64,000 nucleotides of DNA, from NCBI RefSeq assembly GCF_001190945.1, contig NZ_CP011112.1, forward strand, positions 5,084,001-5,148,000, given 5' to 3'. Shown here in pieces: positions 41,811-49,953 of the stretch. The position numbers and the translations under genes were made by a program. Position 1 is the stretch's first letter; each line of letters starts with the position of its first letter. This stretch comes from Luteipulveratus mongoliensis. GTDB taxonomy: Bacteria > Actinomycetota > Actinomycetes > Actinomycetales > Dermatophilaceae. The notes beneath the pieces were generated by a model that had not been told where the DNA came from, ran no database searches, and saw only the letters and a program-made list of their open reading frames with translations.

Positions 41811-43447
41811 CGCTGCAAGGTCGCCTGTTCGAGCGCGCACTGAAGCTGCCGCCGGCGGTGACCCGCAAGGTACGGATCACCAAGGACCTGCGGATCCCCA
41901 CACCGGACGGCGTGGAGCTGCTGGCCGACCTGTACACACCGCCCGAGGTGCCCGATGCTCCGACGATCCTGATCCGCACGCCGTACGGCCGGCGCGGCTT
42001 GGTGAGTCGCCTCACCTGTGTGAGCTTCGCCGAGCGTGGCTACCAGGTGCTCGTCGCGACCTGCCGTGGCACGGACGGTTCCGGCGGCACCTTCAACCCG
42101 TTCCTCGACGACTCGAAGGACGGGCTGTCCACCCTTGACTGGCTGGAGAATCAGCCGTGGCACCACGGCAAGGTGCTGACGTTCGGGCCGAGCTATCTCG
42201 GGCACGTACAGATGGCGCTCGGCCCTGACGCTGGTGACCGGATCACCGCGATGATGCCGGTGATCTCGTCGGCCAGCTTCCGCGACCTCTGGTACAACGG
42301 CGACTCGTTCGAGCTGGCCGCGACTCTCGCCTGGACCGCACGCATGGTGACGCTCGAACGAAGCAGCCCGTTGAAAGCCGACTTCCTCGAGCTGAAGGGC
42401 GACAAGCGGGCACGCGAGTCGATGAGCCACCTGCCCCTCTCCGGTGCGGACAGCGCAGCCACCGGCAAGCAGGTCGGCTTCTGGCAGGACTGGCTGGGCG
42501 CGGGAGACGACGGCGACCCGTACTGGGGACCCGAGCGCGAGCACCAGGCCAGGGCCGGCGAGATCACTGCACCCACACACCTGTTCGGCGGTTGGCAGGA
42601 CGTGCTGCTGCCCGGTCAGCTCGACGACTACGCAGTGATGCGCACGGCTGGACGCAACCCTTATCTGACCATCGGGCCCTGGCTGCACGTCTCGACCGAG
42701 ATGTTTGGCGCGGCGCTCCGCGAGGCGCTGACCTGGTTCCCCGCGCACGTCAACGGCGAGCCCGCCAGCCTTCGTGACCAGCCGGTCCGGCTGTTCGTCC
42801 AGGGCGCCGAGGAGTGGCGCGACTACGGCGAGTGGCCGCCGCCGGGCGGCACCGCTCAGAACTGGCACCTTCAGCCGGGCGGTGGCCTGGCTTCGGAACC
42901 CGCAGCGAGTGGTGCGCCGACGACGTTCCGGTACGACCCCGCTGACCCGACGCCCACCGTCGGCGGGCCGTTGCTGGACCCGCGTACCGGTGGACGCAAG
43001 GACAACGCAGCGCTCGAGGCGCGACCTGACGTCGTGATCTACAGCAGTGACCCTGTGGTCGAACCGCTCGAAGCGATCGGTTCGGTCTCCGCCACCGTCA
43101 AGCTCCGAACCAGTGGTCCGCACGCCGATGTGTTCGTCCGGCTCAGCGACGTGGACCGCGACGGTAAGTCGGTCAATGTGTGCGAGGGCATCCAACGGCT
43201 CAGTCCGGACAAGCACCCGGAAGACGGGGACGGCGTACGCACCGCGGAGGTCACGCTGTGGCCGACGGCGTACTGCTTCCAGCGCGGCCACCGACTCCGC
43301 GTACAGATCTCGGGCGGCAGCTTCCCCCGCTACGCCCGCAACACCGGCACCGGCGAACCCCTCGCCAGCGCCGTCGAGCTGCGCACGGTCGACTACGAGA
43401 TTCTGCCCGGCTCTTTCGTCACGCTCAACACGATCGGAGTCGAATAA
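41807..43447 (+). CDS. CocE/NonD-family hydrolase (Xaa-Pro dipeptidyl-peptidase type)
   Basis: 546 aa. The S15/CocE fold begins DLRIPTPDGVELLADLYTPP, with RTPYGRRG and YQVLVATCRGTDGSGGTFNP. The nucleophile is in TFGPSYLGHVQ (GxSYxG), the acid in GGWQDVLLPGQL and the His in IGPWLHVS. The C-terminal jelly-roll domain contains DVFVRLSDVDRDGKS and HRLRVQISGGSFPRYARN. It hydrolyses an ester or a prolyl peptide; no signal peptide is present. Together with the M24 peptidase it could process Pro-containing peptides. Confidence 0.9.
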   Translation: MTLQGRLFERALKLPPAVTRKVRITKDLRIPTPDGVELLADLYTPPEVPDAPTILIRTPYGRRGLVSRLTCVSFAERGYQVLVATCRGTDGSGGTFNPFLDDSKDGLSTLDWLENQPWHHGKVLTFGPSYLGHVQMALGPDAGDRITAMMPVISSASFRDLWYNGDSFELAATLAWTARMVTLERSSPLKADFLELKGDKRARESMSHLPLSGADSAATGKQVGFWQDWLGAGDDGDPYWGPEREHQARAGEITAPTHLFGGWQDVLLPGQLDDYAVMRTAGRNPYLTIGPWLHVSTEMFGAALREALTWFPAHVNGEPASLRDQPVRLFVQGAEEWRDYGEWPPPGGTAQNWHLQPGGGLASEPAASGAPTTFRYDPADPTPTVGGPLLDPRTGGRKDNAALEARPDVVIYSSDPVVEPLEAIGSVSATVKLRTSGPHADVFVRLSDVDRDGKSVNVCEGIQRLSPDKHPEDGDGVRTAEVTLWPTAYCFQRGHRLRVQISGGSFPRYARNTGTGEPLASAVELRTVDYEILPGSFVTLNTIGVE

Positions 43448-44694
43448 TGCTGGTAGCAAAGGAAAGTCACCGATGGCCCCGCCGGATCGCGGTCGGCACG
43501 GCAGCGCTCGTCGCTGCTGCCGTGGTGCAGAGCGCCCCGGCGGTAGCGGCGTCTGTCCCGGTGCCGGATGACGACCCGTTCTACGCAGTCCCGTCCGGGA
43601 TCGCGGACCTGGCGAACGGGTCGGTCCTGGACTCTCGACCAGTCGCAGCCTCCGCCGTCGGCATACCGATCAACGCCACCGCCTGGCAGGTGAAGTACAA
43701 GACGATCGACCAGCACAACCAGCCGAGCGCGTTCGTGACGACCGTGCTGGTGCCCAAGAAGGCATGGACGGGCAGCGGCGAGCGGCCCCTCGTCTCGTAC
43801 CAGACCGCAGAGGACGGTGTCGGTACCAAGTGTTCCCCGTCGTACCTCCTGCGCGCTGGACTTGAGGGCGGGCTCAACGGTGCGGAGACGCTCCTGGTCG
43901 CGGAGACGGTCAACCGGGGATTCGCGGTGTCCGTCCCCGACTACGAGGGGCCGAACTCCGAGTTCGGCGGCGCGGAAGGCTCCGCGCACGGGGTGCTCGA
44001 CGGCGTCCGTGCCGCCCGCAACTTCACGGCGGCCGGGATCAGCAAGAACGCGCCGGTCGGACTGGTCGGGTACTCGGGTGGGTCACTGGCGACGAACTGG
44101 GCGCTCAAGGCACAGGCCTCGTACGCACCCGAGCTGACGTTCGCCGGCGCTGCCTCCGGCGGCACAGTCGGCGACGTGAAGGTGTCCTTCCAGTCGTTCA
44201 TCAACGCCGGTCTCGGAGGCGCCGCCCTCATCCCACTGATCGGCCTGCAGCGCGCGTACCCGGAGAAGAACATCCAGCAGTACCTGAACGCCAGCGGCCT
44301 GCGAGCGATCGCGGGCAGTCAGACCGACTGCATCACCGAGGCCGCGCTGAAGCACCCGCTCGCCAACCTCAACCCGGCGCCCATCGGCTGGGGCAAGAGC
44401 TGGGGCACGACCAACGATCCCGGCTTCAGCAAGGTCTTCGCCGACGTCAGCCCTCTCACCATGCCCGGCGCCCCGAAGACGCCGGTGCTGTTCTACCACT
44501 CGGTCATCGATGAGTTCGCGCCAGTCGGCAAGATGCGCGCCCTGTTCAAGCAGTACTGCGCGGCGGGCGTCACTGCGTCGAAGACCGAGTCTCTCGTGGG
44601 CGAGCACGAGGTGTACGCAATCACCGGACTGCCAACTGCGCTGGACTATCTCGGCGACCGGTTCGCCGGCAAGCCTGCGCCGAACGACTGCTGA
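43447..44694 (+). CDS. Secreted lipase (LIP/secretory lipase family)
   Basis: 415 aa, ATG overlapping the CocE stop by one base (TAATG). The signal peptide (RRIAVGTAALVAAAVVQS, cut near AVAAS) is followed by the LIP-family features ATAWQVKYKTIDQHNQPSAF, TVLVPKKAW, VSVPDYEGPNSEF, the nucleophile elbow GLVGYSGGSLAT and the acid/His regions FYHSVIDEFAPVG and LVGEHEVYAI. Paired Cys (CSPSY, QTDCITE, QYCAAG, NDC) suggest disulfides. It is the last gene of the TetR-led operon. Confidence 0.9.
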   Translation: MLVAKESHRWPRRIAVGTAALVAAAVVQSAPAVAASVPVPDDDPFYAVPSGIADLANGSVLDSRPVAASAVGIPINATAWQVKYKTIDQHNQPSAFVTTVLVPKKAWTGSGERPLVSYQTAEDGVGTKCSPSYLLRAGLEGGLNGAETLLVAETVNRGFAVSVPDYEGPNSEFGGAEGSAHGVLDGVRAARNFTAAGISKNAPVGLVGYSGGSLATNWALKAQASYAPELTFAGAASGGTVGDVKVSFQSFINAGLGGAALIPLIGLQRAYPEKNIQQYLNASGLRAIAGSQTDCITEAALKHPLANLNPAPIGWGKSWGTTNDPGFSKVFADVSPLTMPGAPKTPVLFYHSVIDEFAPVGKMRALFKQYCAAGVTASKTESLVGEHEVYAITGLPTALDYLGDRFAGKPAPNDC

Positions 44695-44723
44695 CACGAG
44701 CTGCGTGAACTCAAGCCGCCGCA

Positions 44724-44754
44724 GGTTGAGCCGGGCGAGACTCTCGGCTCAACC
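44724..44754 (+). terminator. 10-bp hairpin after the lipase gene
   Basis: GGTTGAGCCG (44724-44733) and CGGCTCAACC (44745-44754) are exact complements around an 11-base loop, 30 bases after the lipase stop and 12 before the next promoter's TAGGCT. Confidence 0.65.
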
Positions 44755-44778
44755 AGCGTGCTGGCTAGGCTTCCTCGC

Positions 44779-45633
44779 ATGCGCGCCGAAGCCGTCTCGA
44801 AGCCGCACGCCTTCCATGCCGAAGGACCCTGCTGGTGGCCCGATCAGCGGCTGCGTTACGTCGACCTCCTGGCCGGTGACGTCCTCACCCTGCTGGACGA
44901 CGGATCGGTCTCACGGGTCCACGTCGGCAAGGTCGCAGCAGCTCTGCGCCCGCGAGCGCAAGGTGGCGCGATCATCGCGGTCGAGCGCGGCTTCGCCCTG
45001 ACGAGCGGCCCTGAGCTCGATGACCTGGAGCTGCTCCCCGAGCTGTGGTCGAGCGACACGATCCGCTTCAACGACGGTGGCTGCGACCCGGCCGGCCGGT
45101 TCTACTGCGGCACCATGGCGTACGACGAGACGCCGGGCGCCGGCTCGCTCTACCGTCTCGATCCCGACGGTCGCACCACTCAGGTGCTGACCGACCTGAC
45201 CATCTCCAACGGCCTCGGCTGGTCGCCGACCGGCGAGACGGCGTACCTCAATGACACTCCGACACATGCGATCTCGGCGTTCGACTGGTCTGAGACCGAC
45301 GGCCTCACTGAGCGGCGACCGTTCGTCACGCTGCCCGACGACGAGCCCGGCAACCCGGACGGCCTGTGCGTCGATGCCGAGGGCGGTGTGTGGGTCGCGC
45401 TCTACGGCGGCTCGGCCGTGCACCGCTACACGCAGGACGGGCAGCTCGACCAGGTGGTCGAGCTGCCCGTCACCAACGTCACCGCGTGCACCTTCGGCGG
45501 CGACGACCTGCGTACGCTCTACATCACGTCCACCCGCGAGAACGTCCCGGACGGCGAACAGCCTTCTGCCGGAGCGGTTTTCACGTGTACGCCTGGGGTC
45601 GCGGGTCTCCCCGCGCTCACCTTTGCCGGATGA
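44779..45633 (+). CDS. SMP-30/gluconolactonase/LRE-family protein
   Basis: 284 aa. This six-bladed propeller lactonase has the metal ligands Glu (HAEGPCWWPDQ), Asn (ISNGLGWSPTGE) and Asp (NPDGLCVDAEGGVWVAL), plus RFNDGGCDPAGRFYCGTMA, the standard SMP-30 signature. It likely hydrolyses a sugar lactone; substrate unknown. TAGGCT (44766-44771) is seven bases before ATG and no ribosome site is present, so it is probably leaderless. Confidence 0.92.
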   Translation: MRAEAVSKPHAFHAEGPCWWPDQRLRYVDLLAGDVLTLLDDGSVSRVHVGKVAAALRPRAQGGAIIAVERGFALTSGPELDDLELLPELWSSDTIRFNDGGCDPAGRFYCGTMAYDETPGAGSLYRLDPDGRTTQVLTDLTISNGLGWSPTGETAYLNDTPTHAISAFDWSETDGLTERRPFVTLPDDEPGNPDGLCVDAEGGVWVALYGGSAVHRYTQDGQLDQVVELPVTNVTACTFGGDDLRTLYITSTRENVPDGEQPSAGAVFTCTPGVAGLPALTFAG

Positions 45634-45641
45634 TCGGCTGA

Positions 45642-46445
45642 TCAGCGGACGGCGTACGACACCGCCTTGACCTTCACGGTGGTCCGCGGGCTCTTGAGGC
45701 CGCGGTCGGCCTGGACCGTCCACACGCTGCCGCTCCGGTTGAACCCGCCGCCCAGGTTGTTCAGGGGCGCCACGAGCTCCCGCTTGTCGCTGCAGAACCA
45801 GCGTGCGATGTAGCCGTCCGCACGCGTCGCACCGCCACCACCGAAGGCCGGCTGGCAGGTCGTCCCGTCAGCCAGTACGACACCCCACGGGACCGCCTGC
45901 GACGAACGCTGCGTCGTGGCCGGGCCGGTGAGCTTCATCAGATCGATGCTCTTGCTGTAGGGCGAGCTCACGCAGCCGGCCTGGTCCTTGCCGACCTGCC
46001 AGCACGCGTCGTAACCGGCGGCGCTGGCACCGCACTCGAAGATCTTGGAGGCCTTGGCGACGGCGCTCGGCTCGCTCCCGTCGCAGGTGTCCGCGACCCG
46101 GTTGACCTTCCAGCCCGCGGCAACAGCGCCGCCTGCAGTGATGGGGTTGATCGACCGGATCTGCGTCTTGGCCACTCCCTGACCGGGCTGACTGCCCGCG
46201 TTCGACGGACTGGCGCCCGGCGCCGGCTCACCGACGGCCACCCCGGGCGGGGTCGTCGCGCCGCTGGTGGACGGTGCCGTCCCCCCGCTGGTGGAGGGTG
46301 CCGTCGTCGAATCCGCCACTGGTGTCGCTGTCGACGGGCTCGCCTTCGGCGCGGCGCTGCCTGAGCCTGAGTCGCTCTGGCACCCGGCGAGCAGCACGCC
46401 CGCCGCGAGAACCGTCGTTGCCGTAGCAGCCATCTGAAGCTTCAT
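45642..46445 (-). CDS. Lipoprotein with Ser/Thr/Pro-rich linker
   Basis: 267 aa; GGGGAG precedes ATG. The signal ends with lipobox LLAGC. A low-complexity Ser/Thr/Gly/Pro stretch of about 80 residues leads to a C-terminal domain with six Cys (ADTCDG, IFECGA, YDACWQ, AGCVSS, TTCQP, WFCSD). The family is not recognised. The layout suggests a surface-anchored domain on a flexible stalk. It converges with the SMP-30 gene, with an eight-base gap. Confidence 0.85.
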   Translation of the reverse strand: MKLQMAATATTVLAAGVLLAGCQSDSGSGSAAPKASPSTATPVADSTTAPSTSGGTAPSTSGATTPPGVAVGEPAPGASPSNAGSQPGQGVAKTQIRSINPITAGGAVAAGWKVNRVADTCDGSEPSAVAKASKIFECGASAAGYDACWQVGKDQAGCVSSPYSKSIDLMKLTGPATTQRSSQAVPWGVVLADGTTCQPAFGGGGATRADGYIARWFCSDKRELVAPLNNLGGGFNRSGSVWTVQADRGLKSPRTTVKVKAVSYAVR

Positions 46446-46675
46446 CTGTCTCTCCCCTAACGTGGTCCGCCGAGCCTTGGCCCGGCGTGCGAGCCCCCGC
46501 TCGCTAACCCTGAAGACGAACGAGTCGACAGTCGGGTTGGGGTCCTACATCTGCGACTTCGGTTGATCTTCTGAGCCGCCCTGTCGTAGGACCATGAGGG
46601 TGCGCGCGGCCGATTAGCGCTTCCGCGGGACTGCCAGGTAGCATTGCTCGTCGTTGCCCGCCAGGGCGGCGAACT

Positions 46676-46748
46676 GCACCCGTAGCTCAACGGATAGAGC
46701 ATCTGACTACGGATCAGAAGGTTAGGGGTTCGAATCCCTTCGGGTGCA
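46676..46748 (+). tRNA. tRNA-Arg (anticodon ACG)
   Basis: 73 bases form a complete cloverleaf: acceptor GCACCCG/CGGGTGC with discriminator A, D-arm region AGCTCAACGGATAGAGC, anticodon stem TCTGA/TCAGA around loop CTACGGA, and T-arm GGGGTTCGAATCCCT. CCA is not encoded. The A34 of this anticodon is the substrate of the TadA encoded at 29884-30363. Confidence 0.97.
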
Positions 46749-46768
46749 CGCTGTGTTGAGACAGTAAG

Positions 46769-46799
46769 AGAAGCCCCGGTCCACTGGACCGGGGCTTCT
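46769..46799 (+). terminator. 14-bp hairpin after tRNA-Arg
   Basis: AGAAGCCCCGGTCC (46769-46782) and GGACCGGGGCTTCT (46786-46799) pair perfectly around a three-base loop, 20 bases after the tRNA. TTGCCGTTT follows, so it resembles an intrinsic terminator. Confidence 0.9.
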
Positions 46800-46836
46800 T
46801 GCCGTTTCCAGCCCTCCTGACGTGAAGAATGGCGAC

Positions 46837-47227
46837 ATGTCCTGCGCCGCTGACCTCAAGTACCGTGTCGTCTCCCCGTTCCAGCGCCGGATCGCCAACC
46901 CACTCCAGCGCCGCCGGTCGACGCAGACCCTTCTGGAGACGACCGGCCGCGTCTCCGGGCTCGCCCGCCACACCCCGATCGGCGGCCGCCGTGTGGGCGA
47001 CTCGTTCTGGCTGGTTTCCGAGTTTCGGCGAGCGGTCCCAGTACATCCGCAACATCCAGGCCGACCCGAGCGTGCGGGTGCGGATCCGCGGGCGGTGGCA
47101 CGACGGGACCGCGCACCTCCTGCCGAACGACGACGCGGTGGCCCGGCTCCGGAGCCTCCCGAAGGTGAACAGTGCCGCGGTACGGATCGTGGGGGCGGGA
47201 TTGCTCACCGTGCGGGTGGATCTGTAG
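46837..47227 (+). pseudogene. Frameshifted F420-type nitroreductase/quinone reductase
   Basis: From ATG 46837 the frame reads LKYRVVSPFQRRIANPLQRR, then TLLETTGRVSGLARHTPIGG and DSFWLVSEF. It then loses similarity at 47023-47025, where a TTT run occurs. In the next frame it resumes as GERSQYIRNIQADPSVRVRI, HLLPNDDAVARLRSLP and a normal end LLTVRVDL. Removing one T restores a continuous 130-residue member of the nitroreductase/quinone reductase family (deazaflavin-dependent). Real mutation and sequencing error cannot be told apart here. Confidence 0.88.
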
Positions 47228-47247
47228 CGGAGGGACCAGCAGATCGG

Positions 47248-47829
47248 TCAACGGCGCACCCGATAGCGCAGGTGAAGCACCCGGTTGCCCTGAATCATCA
47301 CGTCGGGATCCTCCAACAGGTGCTGCGCGGGGACCGACCCGAAGTAGCGCTTGCCGGACCCGAACACCACGGGTACGACGTCCATACGCACCTCGTCGAC
47401 CAGGCCCGCGGCAAGCACCTGGCCACCGACGTCGCCAGCGGCGACCTCGACGATGCGATCATCCGCAAGCTCTTGCGCCTTGGCCACGGCTGCCTCCACG
47501 CCGTCGACGAAGTGAAACGGCGACTCGGGGTCCCAGCCCTCGGGCTGCGGCCGGTGCGTCACGACGACCATGTGGTCGATCCCGCTCGGAGGCTTCCCGT
47601 CCCAGCCGTCCGTCAGGTCGAAGACGTGGCGGCCGGCGATCGTTACCCCGATCTGGTCCCAGTAGGGCCGGGTGTAGTCGTAGGACGTCTGCGACACCGT
47701 CACGTAGCCGCTCCCGTCCAACGGGACGTCACCGCTAGTCAGCCAGTCGAACAGCGGCCCGGGCTGGTCGTTCTCGTCCGCGACGAAGCCGTCCACCGAC
47801 ACCGAGCCGTACATGACCACCTTGCCCAC
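47248..47829 (-). CDS. Dihydrofolate-reductase-like (RibD C-terminal fold) protein
   Basis: 193 aa, GTG start with AAGGAG upstream. Fold markers are VVMYGSVSVDGFVADENDQP, GVTIAGRHVFDLTDGWDG, HMVVVTHRP, VEVAAGDVGGQVLAAGLVDE and RMDVVPVVFGSGKRYFG. The family (YyaP/YwjB-like) uses NADPH-type folds, but the reaction is unknown. It is adjacent to an AraC regulator on the same strand. Confidence 0.9.
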   Translation of the reverse strand: MGKVVMYGSVSVDGFVADENDQPGPLFDWLTSGDVPLDGSGYVTVSQTSYDYTRPYWDQIGVTIAGRHVFDLTDGWDGKPPSGIDHMVVVTHRPQPEGWDPESPFHFVDGVEAAVAKAQELADDRIVEVAAGDVGGQVLAAGLVDEVRMDVVPVVFGSGKRYFGSVPAQHLLEDPDVMIQGNRVLHLRYRVRR

Positions 47830-47894
47830 GGGGCTCTCCTTTGCTTGAGGTGCCCCAAAACTAGAGCGTCGTGAGCTGTCGATCTTGTACGAAT

Positions 47895-48788
47895 TCAATC
47901 GGCCGGCAGCGGCCAGCCGTCCATGGCGTGGCCGGGGTGTTCGCGCAGGAACCGCCGTCGGACTTCGAGGTACCGGGTGGGCGTGAGCCCGGTGAACTCG
48001 CGGAACTCATGGCCGAAGTGGGCCTGGTCGAAGTAGCCTGCGCCACCGGCGAGATCGGCCCAGTCGATCGGTCCGGCGGGGTCGATCGAGAACACCGTGG
48101 CGGTGAAGCGGTACGTGCGTGCCAGCCGCTTCGGCGTGACGCCGATGAGCTCCTTGAACCGCTGTGCCAGATGAGTGCTGCTGACACCGGCCGCCTCGCT
48201 CAGGTCGCCGATCGCCGCCGCCCCGCGGGATGCCGCGATGGCACTGCTCATGTGGCGGACCAGCCCCATGCCGGCGGTCTCGCAGAGCCGGCTCATGAGC
48301 TCCTCTTCGAGCAGCGCCAGCATCTCGTGCGGTCCGTCCACACTGGCCAGCCGGTCTCGCAGCGCACCAACGGCGGGCCGGCCCCAAACCTGCTCTAAAG
48401 TCACCGGCCGGTCACACAGCTCGGTCGCTGGCATCGGCAGGAACGGAGCGAGCCCCCACGGCTTGACGTGCACGCCGACGGACCGGGACTGGACTGGATA
48501 GCCGAACTCCCACGCACGGGTGGGCATCGTGACCACGCAGCCGTCGGCGTACTCGGCCGTCTCGACATCGGTGCCGGCGCGGATGCGGAACGGCGCCCCG
48601 AGGTTGACGATGAGCAGCGCCGACGGCGCCGGCGGCAGGGTCAGCCGGGCGTACGGCGGCGCACCCTCCAGGTAGTAGAGGTCGTCGATCAGCCCGTCCA
48701 GCGGCGGCCGCGGCAATCTGGACACGTACTCCACGCGCACAGCATCGTCCACTCCCGGGGTGGGCGTGAGCAGGACCTCTGAGGTCAT
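47895..48788 (-). CDS. AraC-family transcriptional regulator
   Basis: 297 aa from ATG 48788. The N-terminal ~170 residues resemble the DUF6597-type sensor (LIDDLYYLEGAPPYARLTLP, FGYPVQSRSVGVHVKPWGL). The C-terminal AraC double helix-turn-helix is IGDLSEAAGVSSTHLAQRFK, ELIGVTPKRLARTYRF and then GYFDQAHFGHEFREFTGLTP. It probably regulates the DHFR-like gene 65 bases downstream. The ligand is unknown. Confidence 0.9.
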   Translation of the reverse strand: MTSEVLLTPTPGVDDAVRVEYVSRLPRPPLDGLIDDLYYLEGAPPYARLTLPPAPSALLIVNLGAPFRIRAGTDVETAEYADGCVVTMPTRAWEFGYPVQSRSVGVHVKPWGLAPFLPMPATELCDRPVTLEQVWGRPAVGALRDRLASVDGPHEMLALLEEELMSRLCETAGMGLVRHMSSAIAASRGAAAIGDLSEAAGVSSTHLAQRFKELIGVTPKRLARTYRFTATVFSIDPAGPIDWADLAGGAGYFDQAHFGHEFREFTGLTPTRYLEVRRRFLREHPGHAMDGWPLPAD

Positions 48789-48835
48789 CGCCAGACGTCG
48801 GCACCGTTCACCAAGTCCTGAGCAGACTGGCTCGA

Positions 48836-49888
48836 CTACTTCGCGACGGCGGCGAGCATCGGGACCAGCTTGTCGACGACGTACGGCAGGCTCAGCGGCG
48901 AGCTGAAGTAGATCGCGCCAGCCAGCTCGCCGCCTGTGTAGACCGAGCGCTTGTTCTTGACGGCGGTCAGGTTCTGGAAGCCCGGCACCTTCTCCAGCGC
49001 GGTTCTGTCCGCGTCCTTCTCGGTGCCCCACACGAGGATGTCCGCGGCGTTGAGCACCGAGATCTTCTCGACCGGGATGTACGCCTGCTCGCCCTCCTTG
49101 ATGTAGGAGTTGATGGCGTCCGGGACGACCAGCCCGAGGTCGGTGAGGAACTCGGTGCTCAGGCCGTCCTGGTAGGCGATGAGGTTGCCGTCGGAGACCG
49201 CGTTCTGCAGGAAGATCGCCTTCTTCTTGGCCAGCTCGGGGTGGGCCTTGGCAGCGGCGGCGAACGTGGCGGCCACGCCCTCACGGATCTTCTTGGCCTC
49301 CGCGGGCATCCCGACGGACGCGCCGATCAGCTCCATCATGTGCGTCCAGGGCTCGAAGAAGTCGGTGCCTTTGCCGGTCTGCGCGATGGTCGGCGCGATC
49401 TTGCTGAGCTTGGTGTAGGCGGGCTGCTCCAGACCTGCGTTGCAGGCGATGATCAGGTCGGGCTTGAGCTTGGCGATCTCGACGAACTGGAAGCCGTCGT
49501 CCAGCTTGAGCACGGTGGGCTTGGCGCCGCCGAGCTTGGCCTGCGCCCACGGCCAGGTGGCATAGGGCTGGTCGCCGTACCAGTCGGTGACCGCGATGGG
49601 CGTGATCCCGAGCGCCAGCAGGAAGTCGTGCTCGGTGTAGCCCGCCGACACGATGCGTACGGGCCGCTTGGCGACCGTCGTCTCGCCGAACTTGTGCTTC
49701 ACCCGAACCGGCTTCCACTCGCCGGAGCCGGCGCCCTTGCCCGCGCCGGACGGAGACTCGGCGGAGTCCGCACTGTCGCTGCACGCCGCGAGCAGGCCGG
49801 CCGCGAGACCAGCCGCGCCGAGGGTGAACGCACGGCGGCTGACGGCCGCAGAGTCGGTCGGCAGATGAAGATGAGGAAGACGGGGCAC
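48836..49888 (-). CDS. Iron-siderophore ABC transporter substrate-binding lipoprotein
   Basis: 350 aa, GTG 49888 with GAAGGA upstream. A twin-arginine-like SRRAFTLGAAGLAAG leads to lipobox LLAAC. The FecB/PeriBP-2 domain follows: GETTVAKRPVRIVSAGYTEH, ALGITPIAVTDWYG, KPDLIIACNAGLEQPAYTKL, DILVWGTEKDADRT and the C-terminal YVVDKLVPMLA. It captures a ferric siderophore outside the membrane for the divergent permease/ATPase genes. The shared promoter holds an IdeR-like box. Confidence 0.92.
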   Translation of the reverse strand: MPRLPHLHLPTDSAAVSRRAFTLGAAGLAAGLLAACSDSADSAESPSGAGKGAGSGEWKPVRVKHKFGETTVAKRPVRIVSAGYTEHDFLLALGITPIAVTDWYGDQPYATWPWAQAKLGGAKPTVLKLDDGFQFVEIAKLKPDLIIACNAGLEQPAYTKLSKIAPTIAQTGKGTDFFEPWTHMMELIGASVGMPAEAKKIREGVAATFAAAAKAHPELAKKKAIFLQNAVSDGNLIAYQDGLSTEFLTDLGLVVPDAINSYIKEGEQAYIPVEKISVLNAADILVWGTEKDADRTALEKVPGFQNLTAVKNKRSVYTGGELAGAIYFSSPLSLPYVVDKLVPMLAAVAK

Positions 49889-49915
49889 GGCGGGTCCTTC
49901 GTTCGCGCTGATGTG

Positions 49916-49934
49916 TAAGGAAAGCCTAACCACA
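49916..49934. promoter_or_regulatory. IdeR/DtxR iron box in divergent siderophore promoter
   Basis: TAAGGAAAGCCTAACCACA matches 14 of 19 positions of the DtxR/IdeR consensus TTAGGTTAGCCTAACCTAA, with the right half strongest. It lies 27 bases upstream of the binding-protein start and just upstream of the permease -10 (TACCAT, 49942-49947). It would give iron repression of both transcripts. Confidence 0.75.
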
Positions 49935-49953
49935 CTGCGGCTACCATGCTCGC

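Noticed and set aside
46676-46748. tRNA-Arg as an attachment site of an integrated element
   Set aside because: No repeat of the tRNA 3' end, no integrase and no shift in gene type were seen in the flanks.
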